Source: Lachnospiraceae bacterium UBA7076
GTDB lineage: Bacteria > Bacillota > Clostridia > Lachnospirales > Lachnospiraceae
Assembly (NCBI GenBank): GCA_002493625.1
Contig: DKZK01000021.1
Span: 49,652 to 113,651 of the forward strand
Reading direction: 5' to 3'
Length of the DNA stretch: 64,000 nucleotides
How positions within the stretch are numbered: the first letter of the stretch is position 1; each line of letters begins with the position of its first letter. A model generated the notes under the pieces. The model did no database searches. It worked only from the letters and a program-made list of their open reading frames with translations, and was not told the DNA's origin. Made by a program: the position numbers and the translations under genes. Of the stretch, positions 18,931 through 27,646 are shown in pieces.

Positions 18931-18980
18931 GTATGCGTGTACTTGCTTGCATACAATATATTTTTTTTCGGCACTGTCAA
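18931..18980 (-). promoter_or_regulatory. Candidate ilvBN promoter with overlapping operator
   Basis: A consensus -35 TTGACA (18980-18975) is followed 16 bases later by TATTGT (18958-18953). A perfect 8-bp inverted repeat, TTGTATGC and GCATACAA (18956-18949 and 18936-18929), overlaps the -10 and start region. The arrangement fits repression of ilvBN by a dimeric regulator, most simply the neighbouring TetR protein. No T-box or leader peptide was recognised before ilvB. Confidence 0.55.
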
Positions 18981-18998
18981 TGAATAACAGTACCGATA

Positions 18999-19577
18999 TT
19001 AACAAACCAATCTTTTTATAAACAGCTCAACATTGTTTGCAATATAGCTTTCCTTATCTACCTTTGTAAGCTCGTCATTAAAAGATGCCTTTAAAAAGAC
19101 ATATCCGAATGTCGCAGAAAAAAAAGCCATTGCAAGCGCTTCAAAATCCCCCTGCACAATTTTCCCTTTTTCATACATTGCTTCTAAATATTGCTTAAAT
19201 TCAGATAAAAATGCCTGCGGAACTTTCATAATAAAATCTTTTGTATCCTCATAAAGCTGTGGAGCTCTGAGTCCAATAGATAAATTAACAAAATCCGGCG
19301 TCATCCTATCCATATACGAGCGCATAAACATTTCTAAGTCTGTCTGTAAATCCCATGTTACGCTCCCAAAAATATCCGGTGTAACATTCGCCCGCCATTT
19401 TGCCTGATTCACTCCCTGCAAAACAATATCCTTCTTATTTTCAAATTTACGGAACAGGGTGCATTCATTTACGCCTGCCAGTCTCGCAATTTCTTTCGTG
19501 GTAGTTGCCACATAGCCCTTATCACGAATCAATGCCATTGCAGCATCAACAATTTTCTGACTTGTATCATCCAACAT
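18999..19577 (-). CDS. TetR/AcrR family transcriptional regulator
   Basis: A 192-residue regulator. The N-terminal helix-turn-helix is IVDAAMALIRDKGYVATTTKEIARLAGVNECTLFRKFENK, here described as residues about 8-47. The C-terminal half is the variable ligand domain. The ATG at 19577 follows GGGGGCGAT. It lies just upstream of ilvBN in the same direction and has its own good promoter. Regulation of ilvBN is an inference from position and the palindrome at 18929-18956; it might instead control itself or a distant target. Confidence 0.88.
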   Translation of the reverse strand: MLDDTSQKIVDAAMALIRDKGYVATTTKEIARLAGVNECTLFRKFENKKDIVLQGVNQAKWRANVTPDIFGSVTWDLQTDLEMFMRSYMDRMTPDFVNLSIGLRAPQLYEDTKDFIMKVPQAFLSEFKQYLEAMYEKGKIVQGDFEALAMAFFSATFGYVFLKASFNDELTKVDKESYIANNVELFIKRLVC

Positions 19578-19605
19578 ATCGCCCCCTATGCAAGTGATTA
19601 CTGTC

Positions 19606-19634
19606 ATTTTAACAAAAAAACCAATATGCGTCAA
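19606..19634 (-). promoter_or_regulatory. Predicted sigma-A promoter for the TetR gene
   Basis: On the minus strand, TTGACG (19634-19629) and TAAAAT (19611-19606) are separated by exactly 17 bases. The site is 29 bases upstream of the TetR start codon. Confidence 0.7.
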
Positions 19635-19664
19635 TATTAATTAATGGAAACATGCTTTTCGATA

Positions 19665-19673
19665 TGATATAAT
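19665..19673 (+). promoter_or_regulatory. Extended -10 promoter for the DUF3781 gene
   Basis: TGATATAAT at 19665-19673 is a perfect extended -10 element, about 57 bases upstream of the start at 19730. No good -35 is visible, which extended -10 promoters tolerate. Confidence 0.55.
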
Positions 19674-19729
19674 GAGCATTGTAAAAAGCTCAATAAAGCA
19701 GTAATAAAATATTTTATGAGGTGTTTATA

Positions 19730-19975
19730 ATGGATAATGCACAGACACTGCTAGATAATTTGGATAAAATCCATACTACAAAAATGGGTATCGACCGGAT
19801 AAAAAGAAATCTTGGCTTAGAGACGCAGGATGTAGTTTTATATTGTCTTGATATAATAAAGGACAAGGACTGTAAAATTACAAAGTCCGGCAAAAACTGG
19901 TACGCCCAAGGACGCGGCTGTATCATTACCGTAAATGCTTCAAGCTACACAATTATAACGGCGCATAAAACATAA
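19730..19975 (+). CDS. DUF3781 family protein
   Basis: An 81-residue protein starting MDNAQTLLDNLDKIHTTKMG. The segment GIDRIKRNLGL and the C-terminal KNWYAQGRGCIITVN...YTIITAHK match my memory of the DUF3781 family of small Firmicutes proteins with unknown function. The ATG follows GAGGTG. It is one of the few plus-strand genes here and is divergent from the TetR gene. Confidence 0.75.
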   Translation: MDNAQTLLDNLDKIHTTKMGIDRIKRNLGLETQDVVLYCLDIIKDKDCKITKSGKNWYAQGRGCIITVNASSYTIITAHKT

Positions 19976-20003
19976 AATTTACATTTCTCGCATCCATACA
20001 CGC

Positions 20004-20573
20004 CTACGCTCTGTTCAGACGCACAATATGAATAGCCAGCGCCATATGCTCCATTCCAAGTATTCGCATATGCGGATAGAGCTTTGTTACAGGATCAACC
20101 AGAAGCAATAGCGCAAGCGTAATCTGTAACATAGTCTGAAGCATGTCCGCGAGCCACTTTTTCTTGTGTGTAATATTATAAATGGCAACATTAAGGCTTT
20201 CCGTGCCCTCAATCAGACCAAATATCCCCCATATAACTCCAATTAAACCGTCCGCCCGGTTTCCGTGTACAATAATGGAAATACCTATGACAATCAAAAG
20301 GATTCCCGTGGATGAAAGCTTTGTATCCAGACTTTTATATTCCTTGGTTATAACAGCGCAAAAAACAGTGCTTGCTCCGATTGCAATCATAAGACTTCCC
20401 ATGGTATACGGCAGGAGCTTATAGATAAAATCAACAAAAAACAGGCACAGAAAACCAACAATCAATAGTACAGTGACAATAAAATATCCAAGTGCCTTAC
20501 TGAAAGGCGTACCAAATGTATGCCGGCTGTAAAATTTCCATGTGGATGTATCAGATGCCTGTTCACGCTCCAT
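20004..20573 (-). CDS. DUF308/HdeD-like membrane protein
   Basis: A 189-residue integral membrane protein with about six hydrophobic segments in paired hairpins (ALGYFIVTVLLIVGFLCLFF, MGSLMIAIGASTVF, STGILLIVIGISIIV, LIGVIWGIFGLIEG, LADMLQTMLQITLALLLL). This repeat pattern is typical of DUF308/HdeD proteins. It starts 6 bases after the Hsp70 stop codon and is therefore the last gene of a J protein-Hsp70-membrane protein run. Function unknown. Confidence 0.75.
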   Translation of the reverse strand: MEREQASDTSTWKFYSRHTFGTPFSKALGYFIVTVLLIVGFLCLFFVDFIYKLLPYTMGSLMIAIGASTVFCAVITKEYKSLDTKLSSTGILLIVIGISIIVHGNRADGLIGVIWGIFGLIEGTESLNVAIYNITHKKKWLADMLQTMLQITLALLLLVDPVTKLYPHMRILGMEHMALAIHIVRLNRA

Positions 20574-20579
20574 ATTACG

Positions 20580-22274
20580 CTATATTATATCCTCCTCGAT
20601 AGTATCCAAAAATTCTTTGAATTCTTTTCTTGCGCTTTCAATCTTAAGCTTATCCTGCTTGTCAAGAACCTCCTCAAAGGCATTCATCTGTAATTCAATA
20701 ATGTGCCTTGTATCTCCTGTCGCCTCCTCATACATACGGTCGCCACGCAAAAGCAGCAGCTTATTTTCCTCCTGCTCTCTCGGATGTATCTTGAGGGACG
20801 CCAGTGATTCCAGCCTTGCAGCAATTTCCTCATCACTCATGTCCGTATCTTCATTTTTTATAACTACACGCTTTGATATTTTTGTGGACAATACCTTAAC
20901 CTCAACCTCCAGAATAGAGTTCACGTCATAGGTATATGTCACATCAATTGCCTCTTTCCCTGCCGGGCCAATCGGTACAGGCACCTCTATCTCACCTAAG
21001 TATACATTGTTTCTGGCATACCGGCTCTCTCCCTGAAGTATCTTGACAAGTATATGGCTTTGATTATCAGAGGCCGTGTAAAGACGCTCTGTCCTGCTTA
21101 CAGGTATTACCGTATTTCTTTCTATTATCGGCAGATAATGACCGTTTTCCTTATAGCCGCCGCTTCTCGTGACAACGATGTCCGTTCCAAGGGTAAAAGG
21201 GCATACATCCGTAAGAATTATCTCCTTTACCGCCTCATCCCTTTCCTTCATGGCTGCCTGTGTAGCCGCGCCTACAGCTACAACCTCGTCAGGATTTATG
21301 CTTGTATTTGGAAGTCTGCCGAACAGACGGCTCACAAATTTTCTGACAATCGAAAGCTTTGTGGCACCTCCCACAAGTATAACCTCCTCAATATCGGCAA
21401 GCTTTATCTGAGCATCCTTAAGACTTCTCTCTATCGGCTTTTTTATCTTGCCAAGCAAAAGCTGACAGGACTTTTCATAATCATCTATGTTTATCTCATA
21501 CTCATATTTCTCCTCGCCTATCCTGCACTTAAACACAGAAGTTCTGCTTTCCTCAAAGCCAAGCTTACATATTTCCGCCTGCTTTCTTATATGGGCAAGC
21601 GTTTTTGCATCAAGCTCGTCCTGATCAATCTCCTTCTCCCTGAAAAACATCTGCTCAAGAACCTCTGTAAAGTCCTCTCCTCCCAGATAGTTGTCACCTG
21701 CAACGGCACGAACCTCCATAATGTTCTGATACAGTTCCAGTATTGATACGTCAAATGTACCACCGCCCAGATCAAAAACAAGGAATTTAGTATCCGCATT
21801 TTTCTTGTTTAAACCGTAGGCAATGGCTGCGGCAGTAGGCTCACTGACAATACGCTCAACCACAAAGCCAGCCATTTCTCCCGCCTTTTTTGTAGCCTTT
21901 CTCTGCGCATCATTAAAATAAGCGGGAACACTGATAACAGCCTCTGTCACCTCATGTCCGAAAAATACCTCCGCATCCTCCTTCAGGGATTTTATGACAA
22001 GGCTCGATAATTCTTCTGCGGTAAATTCCCTTTCACCAAGCATAAATTTTTTGCCTGTACCCATGCTTCTCTTAAAAACAGAAGCTGTCTGGGACGGATT
22101 CGTCATGCCACGCTCCCTTGCAGTTTTTCCCACATAAACCACGCCTTCTTCATCCACGCTTACAACGGAAGGCGTAAGCATTTCTCCCAGCTTATTCGGT
22201 ATAACCTTAGCCTCGTCCTTATCAAAATATGCAATTAAACTGTTTGTTGTTCCAAGGTCGATTCCTACTATCAT
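20580..22274 (-). CDS. Hsp70-family (DnaK-like) chaperone with shortened C-terminus
   Basis: A 564-residue protein with clear Hsp70 signatures: GIDLGTTNSLIAYF (residues 4-17), VISVPAYFNDAQRKAT, FLVFDLGGGTFDVSIL and ILVGGATKLSIVRKFV. The substrate-binding domain is present, but the lid is short, so the protein is 40-70 residues shorter than housekeeping DnaK. There is no grpE, dnaJ or hrcA beside it. Instead its start overlaps the stop of a J-domain/TPR gene (ATGA). It is probably an accessory, specialised Hsp70 rather than the main DnaK. Confidence 0.88.
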   Translation of the reverse strand: MIVGIDLGTTNSLIAYFDKDEAKVIPNKLGEMLTPSVVSVDEEGVVYVGKTARERGMTNPSQTASVFKRSMGTGKKFMLGEREFTAEELSSLVIKSLKEDAEVFFGHEVTEAVISVPAYFNDAQRKATKKAGEMAGFVVERIVSEPTAAAIAYGLNKKNADTKFLVFDLGGGTFDVSILELYQNIMEVRAVAGDNYLGGEDFTEVLEQMFFREKEIDQDELDAKTLAHIRKQAEICKLGFEESRTSVFKCRIGEEKYEYEINIDDYEKSCQLLLGKIKKPIERSLKDAQIKLADIEEVILVGGATKLSIVRKFVSRLFGRLPNTSINPDEVVAVGAATQAAMKERDEAVKEIILTDVCPFTLGTDIVVTRSGGYKENGHYLPIIERNTVIPVSRTERLYTASDNQSHILVKILQGESRYARNNVYLGEIEVPVPIGPAGKEAIDVTYTYDVNSILEVEVKVLSTKISKRVVIKNEDTDMSDEEIAARLESLASLKIHPREQEENKLLLLRGDRMYEEATGDTRHIIELQMNAFEEVLDKQDKLKIESARKEFKEFLDTIEEDII

Positions 22275-25200
22275 TTATTCTCAATCCTTTTTAATTTTTC
22301 CTCTATGACTGCATTGTGTCCAAATATGCTTAACGCTTTTTTGTAACACATTCTTGCCATTTCATAATCCTTCATCTGCTCATAAACAAGCGCTTTTTCA
22401 TACCATAGCTCATGACATTCGCCATAGAAACAGCCCTCGCATCTAAGATGCTTTAAACCCTCGTCCGCAATAGCTACAGCCTGTTTTGTTTTTTTTGTAA
22501 CCCTGTAAAGCCTTACCATTTTAACATAATCCAAAGGCGTGTGCATTTTCTCCTTTGGAATTGTGGCACGTTCAAGATAAACTCTTAAGTCCGGCTTAAA
22601 TAAAGTTTTTTTGCTTAAAATAGTTTCTATCAAATTACTATAATAATTTGCTTTATTGTTGATGTCAAGCTTTACCGCCTTCTCAAAAAACTTACGCGCA
22701 TCTTCCATAAGACCATGGTCCTTGAAAACATCTCCCATGCTCACATATGCCCTCTTATCATCTCCCTGATTGCTTACGGCAAGCTTAAAGCTTTCATGCG
22801 CCTTATCAATATAGCCCTCCAAGCCATATACATAACAGAGCTGTCTCATGCACATCTGTATGTCTTCATCATATGGCAACTCATCGATACATCGCTTAAG
22901 TATATTAACGGAATCCTCCATTCTTCCCATTCGAAGTAAAAGCTCCGAATAGTCGTACGCTACATCAGCATTCAGCCCGAACACTTCAAAATACTCCTTG
23001 TATACCGCTTCGCTTTCCTCAAAACGGTTCATGCATTGCAGGGTTCTTGCTTTATATGCATATATATTTGCCTTCATATCCTGATCCGTATCCTGCATGT
23101 TAATATAAAGCAATGCCTTATCATAATGTTCCACAGCCATGTCAAACTGTCTGTGCAATTCGTAAATAAGCCCCATTCTGCTATAGCAGTAATAATTGTC
23201 AGGCTCATATTTAATCGCCTCTTGAAAATCACAAAGGGCGCTTTTGTAATAGCCCAAAAATCTGTTTAGTATTCCTTTGTTTATATAATAATATGCGCTT
23301 GGTCTTATCTCCAACTGCTTTTCAAACAGCTTTACCGCCTCTGCATATCTTCCGTTATGCTTAAGGGCAAGTCCCTTTTGTCCGTAAACGTACTCATTAT
23401 CCGGCCAGAGACTTATTACCTTATCATAAATGTCAATCGCATCATTGACCATGCCCCTCTTGATAAGCAGCTCTGCAAGCTCCATATACACATCATCAAA
23501 TTCTTCCATGTCGCTTTCATCAGGCTTGCTTTTTTCAATTATCTCTTTTAATATATCCTCAGCTTTTCCGTATTCCTCCTCATGCTTATATATCATAGCC
23601 TCCTGAAAGCTTATGCTGTCACTTTCTATCTCAAAGCTGTTATATCTTTCGATAACCCTCCTTGCGCTATCCGGCTGATTATATCTTAAATATACCTTTA
23701 TCTCCTGAACATAAGGCTCAGCCACAAACGGATATATCATTATGGCATGCTCACATGCATTCATAGTCTCTTTTATGTAGTCTAAATGAAACGCCGCCTT
23801 TGCCATAAAGCTGTAGGCAATATAATTACTGTCATCCTTTTCAATAAGCTGCTCACATGCCTCAAGACATTTCTCGTAATTGTTAAGCTTATATTCAAGC
23901 TCACATTTAGCCTCATATGAGAGCATAATCTCCTCATGCTCCTTTGCGAGGGCAATTTCCAGAAAATGTCCTGCCTCCTCATAGCGTTTTGTCTTTATAT
24001 AACAGTCTGCTATAAGAAAATTAACATATTCATACCGCTTTCTTTTTGCAACAGTGTCCTCACTGTCATCATCCGGGGACAGCCTCTCAATCTCTTTTTT
24101 CCATATAAAAAAGCATGTTAAAGCCTCCTCATATCTGAAAAGACATAAATATGTTCTTCCCTTTACATTATTGTACTCACATACCTTTTCTTCCCTTGGC
24201 GTAAAGCTGTCAAGCACCTCTATGGCATCGTCAAATTTGTAGGACTGATAATAGCTCCATGCCATCTCCATGCGCGTATCATCATCCGCCGGATTCTCCT
24301 CAAGCTTCTTTTTATATTGCTCAATCAAAGAAAAATTTGCCCTTATCATCCCTGCCCTGACACCGTTGTCATAATGGTTAATCTTTAAAAGATCCATATA
24401 CATATCTCTGGACTTTTCAAAATCGCCGAGATAAAACGCAAGGTCTGCCTGTTTTCCATTTACAATGTATTTATCAACGGAAAGCTCCGCAGCCCTGTCA
24501 TAGCACTCCCCTGCCCTGTCATAATCCTGATTATTTTTGGCAATGTCGCCGCACGCAAGCATAACTGCAACATCATCAGGGAAATCATCTGCAAGCGCAT
24601 CTATATTCCGTTGTATTTCGAGAAGCTCATCCTTGCATAAGTCATAGAGATTTTTTTCATCATTTTCAATCTGCTCCTGATGCTGCTTTTGAAGCTTTTG
24701 AAGCTTATTTTTAACTATAGCAATCTCCAGATACGGATGATACGCATCAATGCTTTGAAGTTCGGAAATTATTTTATCCTGTTCTTCAATATTGCCTGCC
24801 CGTATGGCGGAGTCCAGTTTATAATACCTTTCAATAAATTTATCTATATCCTTCGTTTCACCCTCGAAAAGATAATAATTTACCAGATCGTCGTACGTTG
24901 AATTTGTTATAACATAATCGATAAAGTCTACAGGGTACTCCTCTGAAAGCTCCTTCCTTCTGTTCCTTATATCAAAGCAGTCAACAATATATTTCCATAC
25001 CTTTTTTGGAATATAAAAATAATCCATAAGGAATTTCATAAGTGTATCAAACGCATCTTCGGATGAATCAAGCGATACAAACTCATCCCTGTCAAAAAGC
25101 TCCTGCCACCTGTTTACATCTATTCTTGAGAAAAAATCAAAATAAATCTCCTCAATTGCAAGTAACAACGGCGATTTTTCTTTGTCGGCAGCACTCTGCT

Positions 25201-25372
25201 CCGACTCGTCAACATCTGCAAGGCGCATTGCCTCCTCGTATGCAGACCGAAGCTCCTTAAACCCCTCAGGGTCATCCTCCGGATTAACCTTAGACAGCTT
25301 TTCCCTATATACATTTTTTAATTCAGTTTTGTCCTTTGTGGGTTCAATTCCCAATACCTGCCAAATTTCCAT
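22271..25372 (-). CDS. Degenerate J-domain protein with long TPR array
   Basis: A 1033-residue protein. The first 55 residues look like a J domain (WQVLGIEPTKDKTELKNVYR...GFKELRSAYEEAM), but the diagnostic HPD is replaced by VNPEDDPEG. The rest contains many tetratricopeptide repeats, strongest from about residue 270 to the C-terminus (for example YVYGQKGLALKHNGRYAEAV and YYCYSRMGLIYELHRQFD). No membrane segment is seen. It is coupled to the Hsp70 gene and is likely its partner. Loss of HPD would normally abolish Hsp70 ATPase stimulation, so it may recruit rather than stimulate. Confidence 0.85.
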   Translation of the reverse strand: MEIWQVLGIEPTKDKTELKNVYREKLSKVNPEDDPEGFKELRSAYEEAMRLADVDESEQSAADKEKSPLLLAIEEIYFDFFSRIDVNRWQELFDRDEFVSLDSSEDAFDTLMKFLMDYFYIPKKVWKYIVDCFDIRNRRKELSEEYPVDFIDYVITNSTYDDLVNYYLFEGETKDIDKFIERYYKLDSAIRAGNIEEQDKIISELQSIDAYHPYLEIAIVKNKLQKLQKQHQEQIENDEKNLYDLCKDELLEIQRNIDALADDFPDDVAVMLACGDIAKNNQDYDRAGECYDRAAELSVDKYIVNGKQADLAFYLGDFEKSRDMYMDLLKINHYDNGVRAGMIRANFSLIEQYKKKLEENPADDDTRMEMAWSYYQSYKFDDAIEVLDSFTPREEKVCEYNNVKGRTYLCLFRYEEALTCFFIWKKEIERLSPDDDSEDTVAKRKRYEYVNFLIADCYIKTKRYEEAGHFLEIALAKEHEEIMLSYEAKCELEYKLNNYEKCLEACEQLIEKDDSNYIAYSFMAKAAFHLDYIKETMNACEHAIMIYPFVAEPYVQEIKVYLRYNQPDSARRVIERYNSFEIESDSISFQEAMIYKHEEEYGKAEDILKEIIEKSKPDESDMEEFDDVYMELAELLIKRGMVNDAIDIYDKVISLWPDNEYVYGQKGLALKHNGRYAEAVKLFEKQLEIRPSAYYYINKGILNRFLGYYKSALCDFQEAIKYEPDNYYCYSRMGLIYELHRQFDMAVEHYDKALLYINMQDTDQDMKANIYAYKARTLQCMNRFEESEAVYKEYFEVFGLNADVAYDYSELLLRMGRMEDSVNILKRCIDELPYDEDIQMCMRQLCYVYGLEGYIDKAHESFKLAVSNQGDDKRAYVSMGDVFKDHGLMEDARKFFEKAVKLDINNKANYYSNLIETILSKKTLFKPDLRVYLERATIPKEKMHTPLDYVKMVRLYRVTKKTKQAVAIADEGLKHLRCEGCFYGECHELWYEKALVYEQMKDYEMARMCYKKALSIFGHNAVIEEKLKRIENK

Positions 25373-25383
25373 TTACATTCCTC

Positions 25384-26592
25384 TTATAAACTTTTTTCCA
25401 ACGTTTCCCGTATAGCTTTAATGAAATCCTCACTGTTAAGTACCGTAACATTTTCAAGGGTAGTAATAAGCGCCAGATCCTTAGTCATTTTACCATCCTC
25501 TATTGTCTTTATGGTTGCAGTCTCAAGCTTGTCAGCAAATTCCATAAGCTCATTAATGTTGTCAAGCTCTCCTCTTTTTCTTAAGGCGCCTGTCCATGCA
25601 AATATTGTTGCGACGGAATTTGTTGAGGTTTCCTCCCCGGCAAGATACTTGTAGTAATGTCTCTGTACCGTTCCGTGTGCAGCTTCATACTCATATTTTC
25701 CGTCAGGTGATACAAGAACGGACGTCATCATTGCAAGCGAGCCGAAGGCAGAGGAAATCATATCACTCATAACGTCTCCGTCATAGTTTTTGCACGCCCA
25801 TATATATCCTCCCTCGGATTTCATAACTCTTGCAACCGCATCATCGATAAGAGTATAGAAATACTCTATGCCTGCCGCATCAAATTTCTCCTTGTACTCC
25901 TTATCGAATATCTCCTGAAAAATATCCTTAAAGGTATGATCGTATTTCTTTGAGATTGTATCCTTTGTGGCAAACCAAAGGGTCTGCTTTGTATCAAGGG
26001 CATAGTTAAAGCAGCTTCTTGCAAAGCTTTCAATGGAGTCGTCAATGTTGTGCTGTCCCTGTATCACGCCCGGTCCTTCAAATTTATGTATTGTCTCCTT
26101 TATGACAGTTCCATCCTCGCCTGTAAATACAAGCTCTGCCGTACCTGCCCCCGGAACATCTATCTCAACGCTCTTATAAACGTCACCATATGCATGTCTC
26201 GCTATTGTAATAGGCTTCTTCCAATTCTTAACACATGGCTCTATTCCCTTTACAATAATCGGTGCGCGGAATACGGTTCCATCAAGAATTGCACGAATTG
26301 TACCATTCGGACTTTTCCACATTTCCTTCAGGTTATACTCCGTCATACGGGCAGCATTTGGTGTGATTGTTGCGCATTTTACGGCAACTCCATATTTCTG
26401 TGTCGCATATGCAGAATCAAAGGTGACCTGATCCTCCGTTTCATTTCTATACTCAAGTCCTAAATCATAATATTCTGACTTAAGCTCAATAAATGGATAT
26501 ATAAGCTCGTCCTTGATGAGCTTCCAAAGTATCCTTGTCATTTCGTCTCCGTCCATCTCCACAAGTGGAGTTGCCATTTTGATTTTTTCCAT
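25384..26592 (-). CDS. icd: NADP-dependent isocitrate dehydrogenase (type II, eukaryote-like)
   Basis: A 402-residue enzyme converting isocitrate to 2-oxoglutarate. Motifs include MATPLVEMDGDEMTRILW, KCATITPNAARM, WKSPNGTIRAILDGTVFR and YDGDVMSDMISSAFGSL, all characteristic of the homodimeric subfamily shared with mitochondrial and cytosolic IDH. A good GGAGG precedes the ATG at 26592. It lies 11 bases upstream of the J-domain gene, which may be read from the same transcript. Confidence 0.95.
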   Translation of the reverse strand: MEKIKMATPLVEMDGDEMTRILWKLIKDELIYPFIELKSEYYDLGLEYRNETEDQVTFDSAYATQKYGVAVKCATITPNAARMTEYNLKEMWKSPNGTIRAILDGTVFRAPIIVKGIEPCVKNWKKPITIARHAYGDVYKSVEIDVPGAGTAELVFTGEDGTVIKETIHKFEGPGVIQGQHNIDDSIESFARSCFNYALDTKQTLWFATKDTISKKYDHTFKDIFQEIFDKEYKEKFDAAGIEYFYTLIDDAVARVMKSEGGYIWACKNYDGDVMSDMISSAFGSLAMMTSVLVSPDGKYEYEAAHGTVQRHYYKYLAGEETSTNSVATIFAWTGALRKRGELDNINELMEFADKLETATIKTIEDGKMTKDLALITTLENVTVLNSEDFIKAIRETLEKSL

Positions 26593-26621
26593 TTTTATTT
26601 TCCTCCAAATTAGTTTTTTAT

Positions 26622-27425
26622 TTATGGTATATTTAATATCTCTCTTTTTATTGTTTTAATCACGCCCTGATTTGCCATGGTATCCGTGACAAAACGCGCA
26701 GCCTCCTTAACCTCCTGTCTTGCGCTTCCCACTGCATAACTGTACTTTGCGCGCCTTATCATACCGATGTCGTTTATGTTATCTCCAAATACCATAACCT
26801 CATCAGCCGTCACTTGAAGCTCATCCATAATAGGTCTTAAAGCATTGCCTTTATTTGTATCACTGCGGTTACAATCCACCCAGTTTAAGCCTGCGCATGC
26901 AAGAGCCGCCTTATCCTTCCACTTGTCATAAAACCACTCCCTGACAACCCCCTCGGCATCATTTGGGTGATATAGGGAAATCTTTGAAATATCATCCTCC
27001 ACAAGTGTTAAATCATCCACAAGCTTTACATCAAATTTGTACTCATCATGAATCCATCGATACAATTGGTCGCTGTTTTTATCAAGATATACATAATCCC
27101 TGCCTGAAAGCATAATGCTCACATCGGAAAGCTTCATGGCATCCCTTACAATATCCTTGACAAGCTGCTGATCCATTGCATTTGCCGCAAGGGTATTATC
27201 GTTACTGTCTATAACAAAGCCTCCGTTATCACTTATATAATAGATATCCTCTGCAACCGGAGCAAAAAGTCTCTTTATTCCCGCATACTGCCGCCCGCTT
27301 GCCGCCACAAATACGATTCCTTTTTCCTTAAGCTTTTTTATTATATCATAAATTTCAGGATTAATATTAAACGTGCCGTCAGGAACCAAGGTTCCATCCA
27401 CATCACTGGCTATTAATTTAATCAT
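26622..27425 (-). CDS. Cof-type HAD-superfamily hydrolase
   Basis: A 267-residue haloacid dehalogenase-like phosphatase. Motif I is ASDVDGTLVPDG (residues 7-18), motif II SGRQYAG, the lysine motif lies in NKGNALRPIM, and motif IV is VMVFGDNINDIGMI. The large cap between motifs II and III is of the Cof type, which usually acts on small sugar phosphates or nucleotides. The exact substrate is not predictable. AGGAG precedes the ATG. Confidence 0.88.
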   Translation of the reverse strand: MIKLIASDVDGTLVPDGTFNINPEIYDIIKKLKEKGIVFVAASGRQYAGIKRLFAPVAEDIYYISDNGGFVIDSNDNTLAANAMDQQLVKDIVRDAMKLSDVSIMLSGRDYVYLDKNSDQLYRWIHDEYKFDVKLVDDLTLVEDDISKISLYHPNDAEGVVREWFYDKWKDKAALACAGLNWVDCNRSDTNKGNALRPIMDELQVTADEVMVFGDNINDIGMIRRAKYSYAVGSARQEVKEAARFVTDTMANQGVIKTIKREILNIP

Positions 27426-27557
27426 TCCTAATTCTCCTCTTCCAATGGAACATCACGGCATTTTGCACCAAACAAAAACGCTATCATATTTTATCACAAA
27501 CAAGACCAATAAACAAGGTTAGGAATTTTAATCCTGCCGGTTACCATAAAACATAAC

Positions 27558-27616
27558 GGCACTAAAAATTGCCGGCTCAAGACATTTAACATCTTGGGCT
27601 GGCAATTTTTAGTGCC
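27558..27616 (-). terminator. 25-bp stem hairpin after the MFS gene
   Basis: GGCACTAAAAATTGCC (27558-27573) pairs perfectly with 27601-27616, and the stem continues for nine more pairs with two wobbles, leaving a loop of about 9 bases. It lies 31 bases after the transporter stop. The adjacent T-run on the minus strand is weak. Its flanks (GACATCGG and CCGTTATGT) resemble those of the elements at 13474-13520 and 57284-57332. Confidence 0.65.
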
Positions 27617-27646
27617 GATGTCCTCAACCGGTTTTCAGTTATTATA

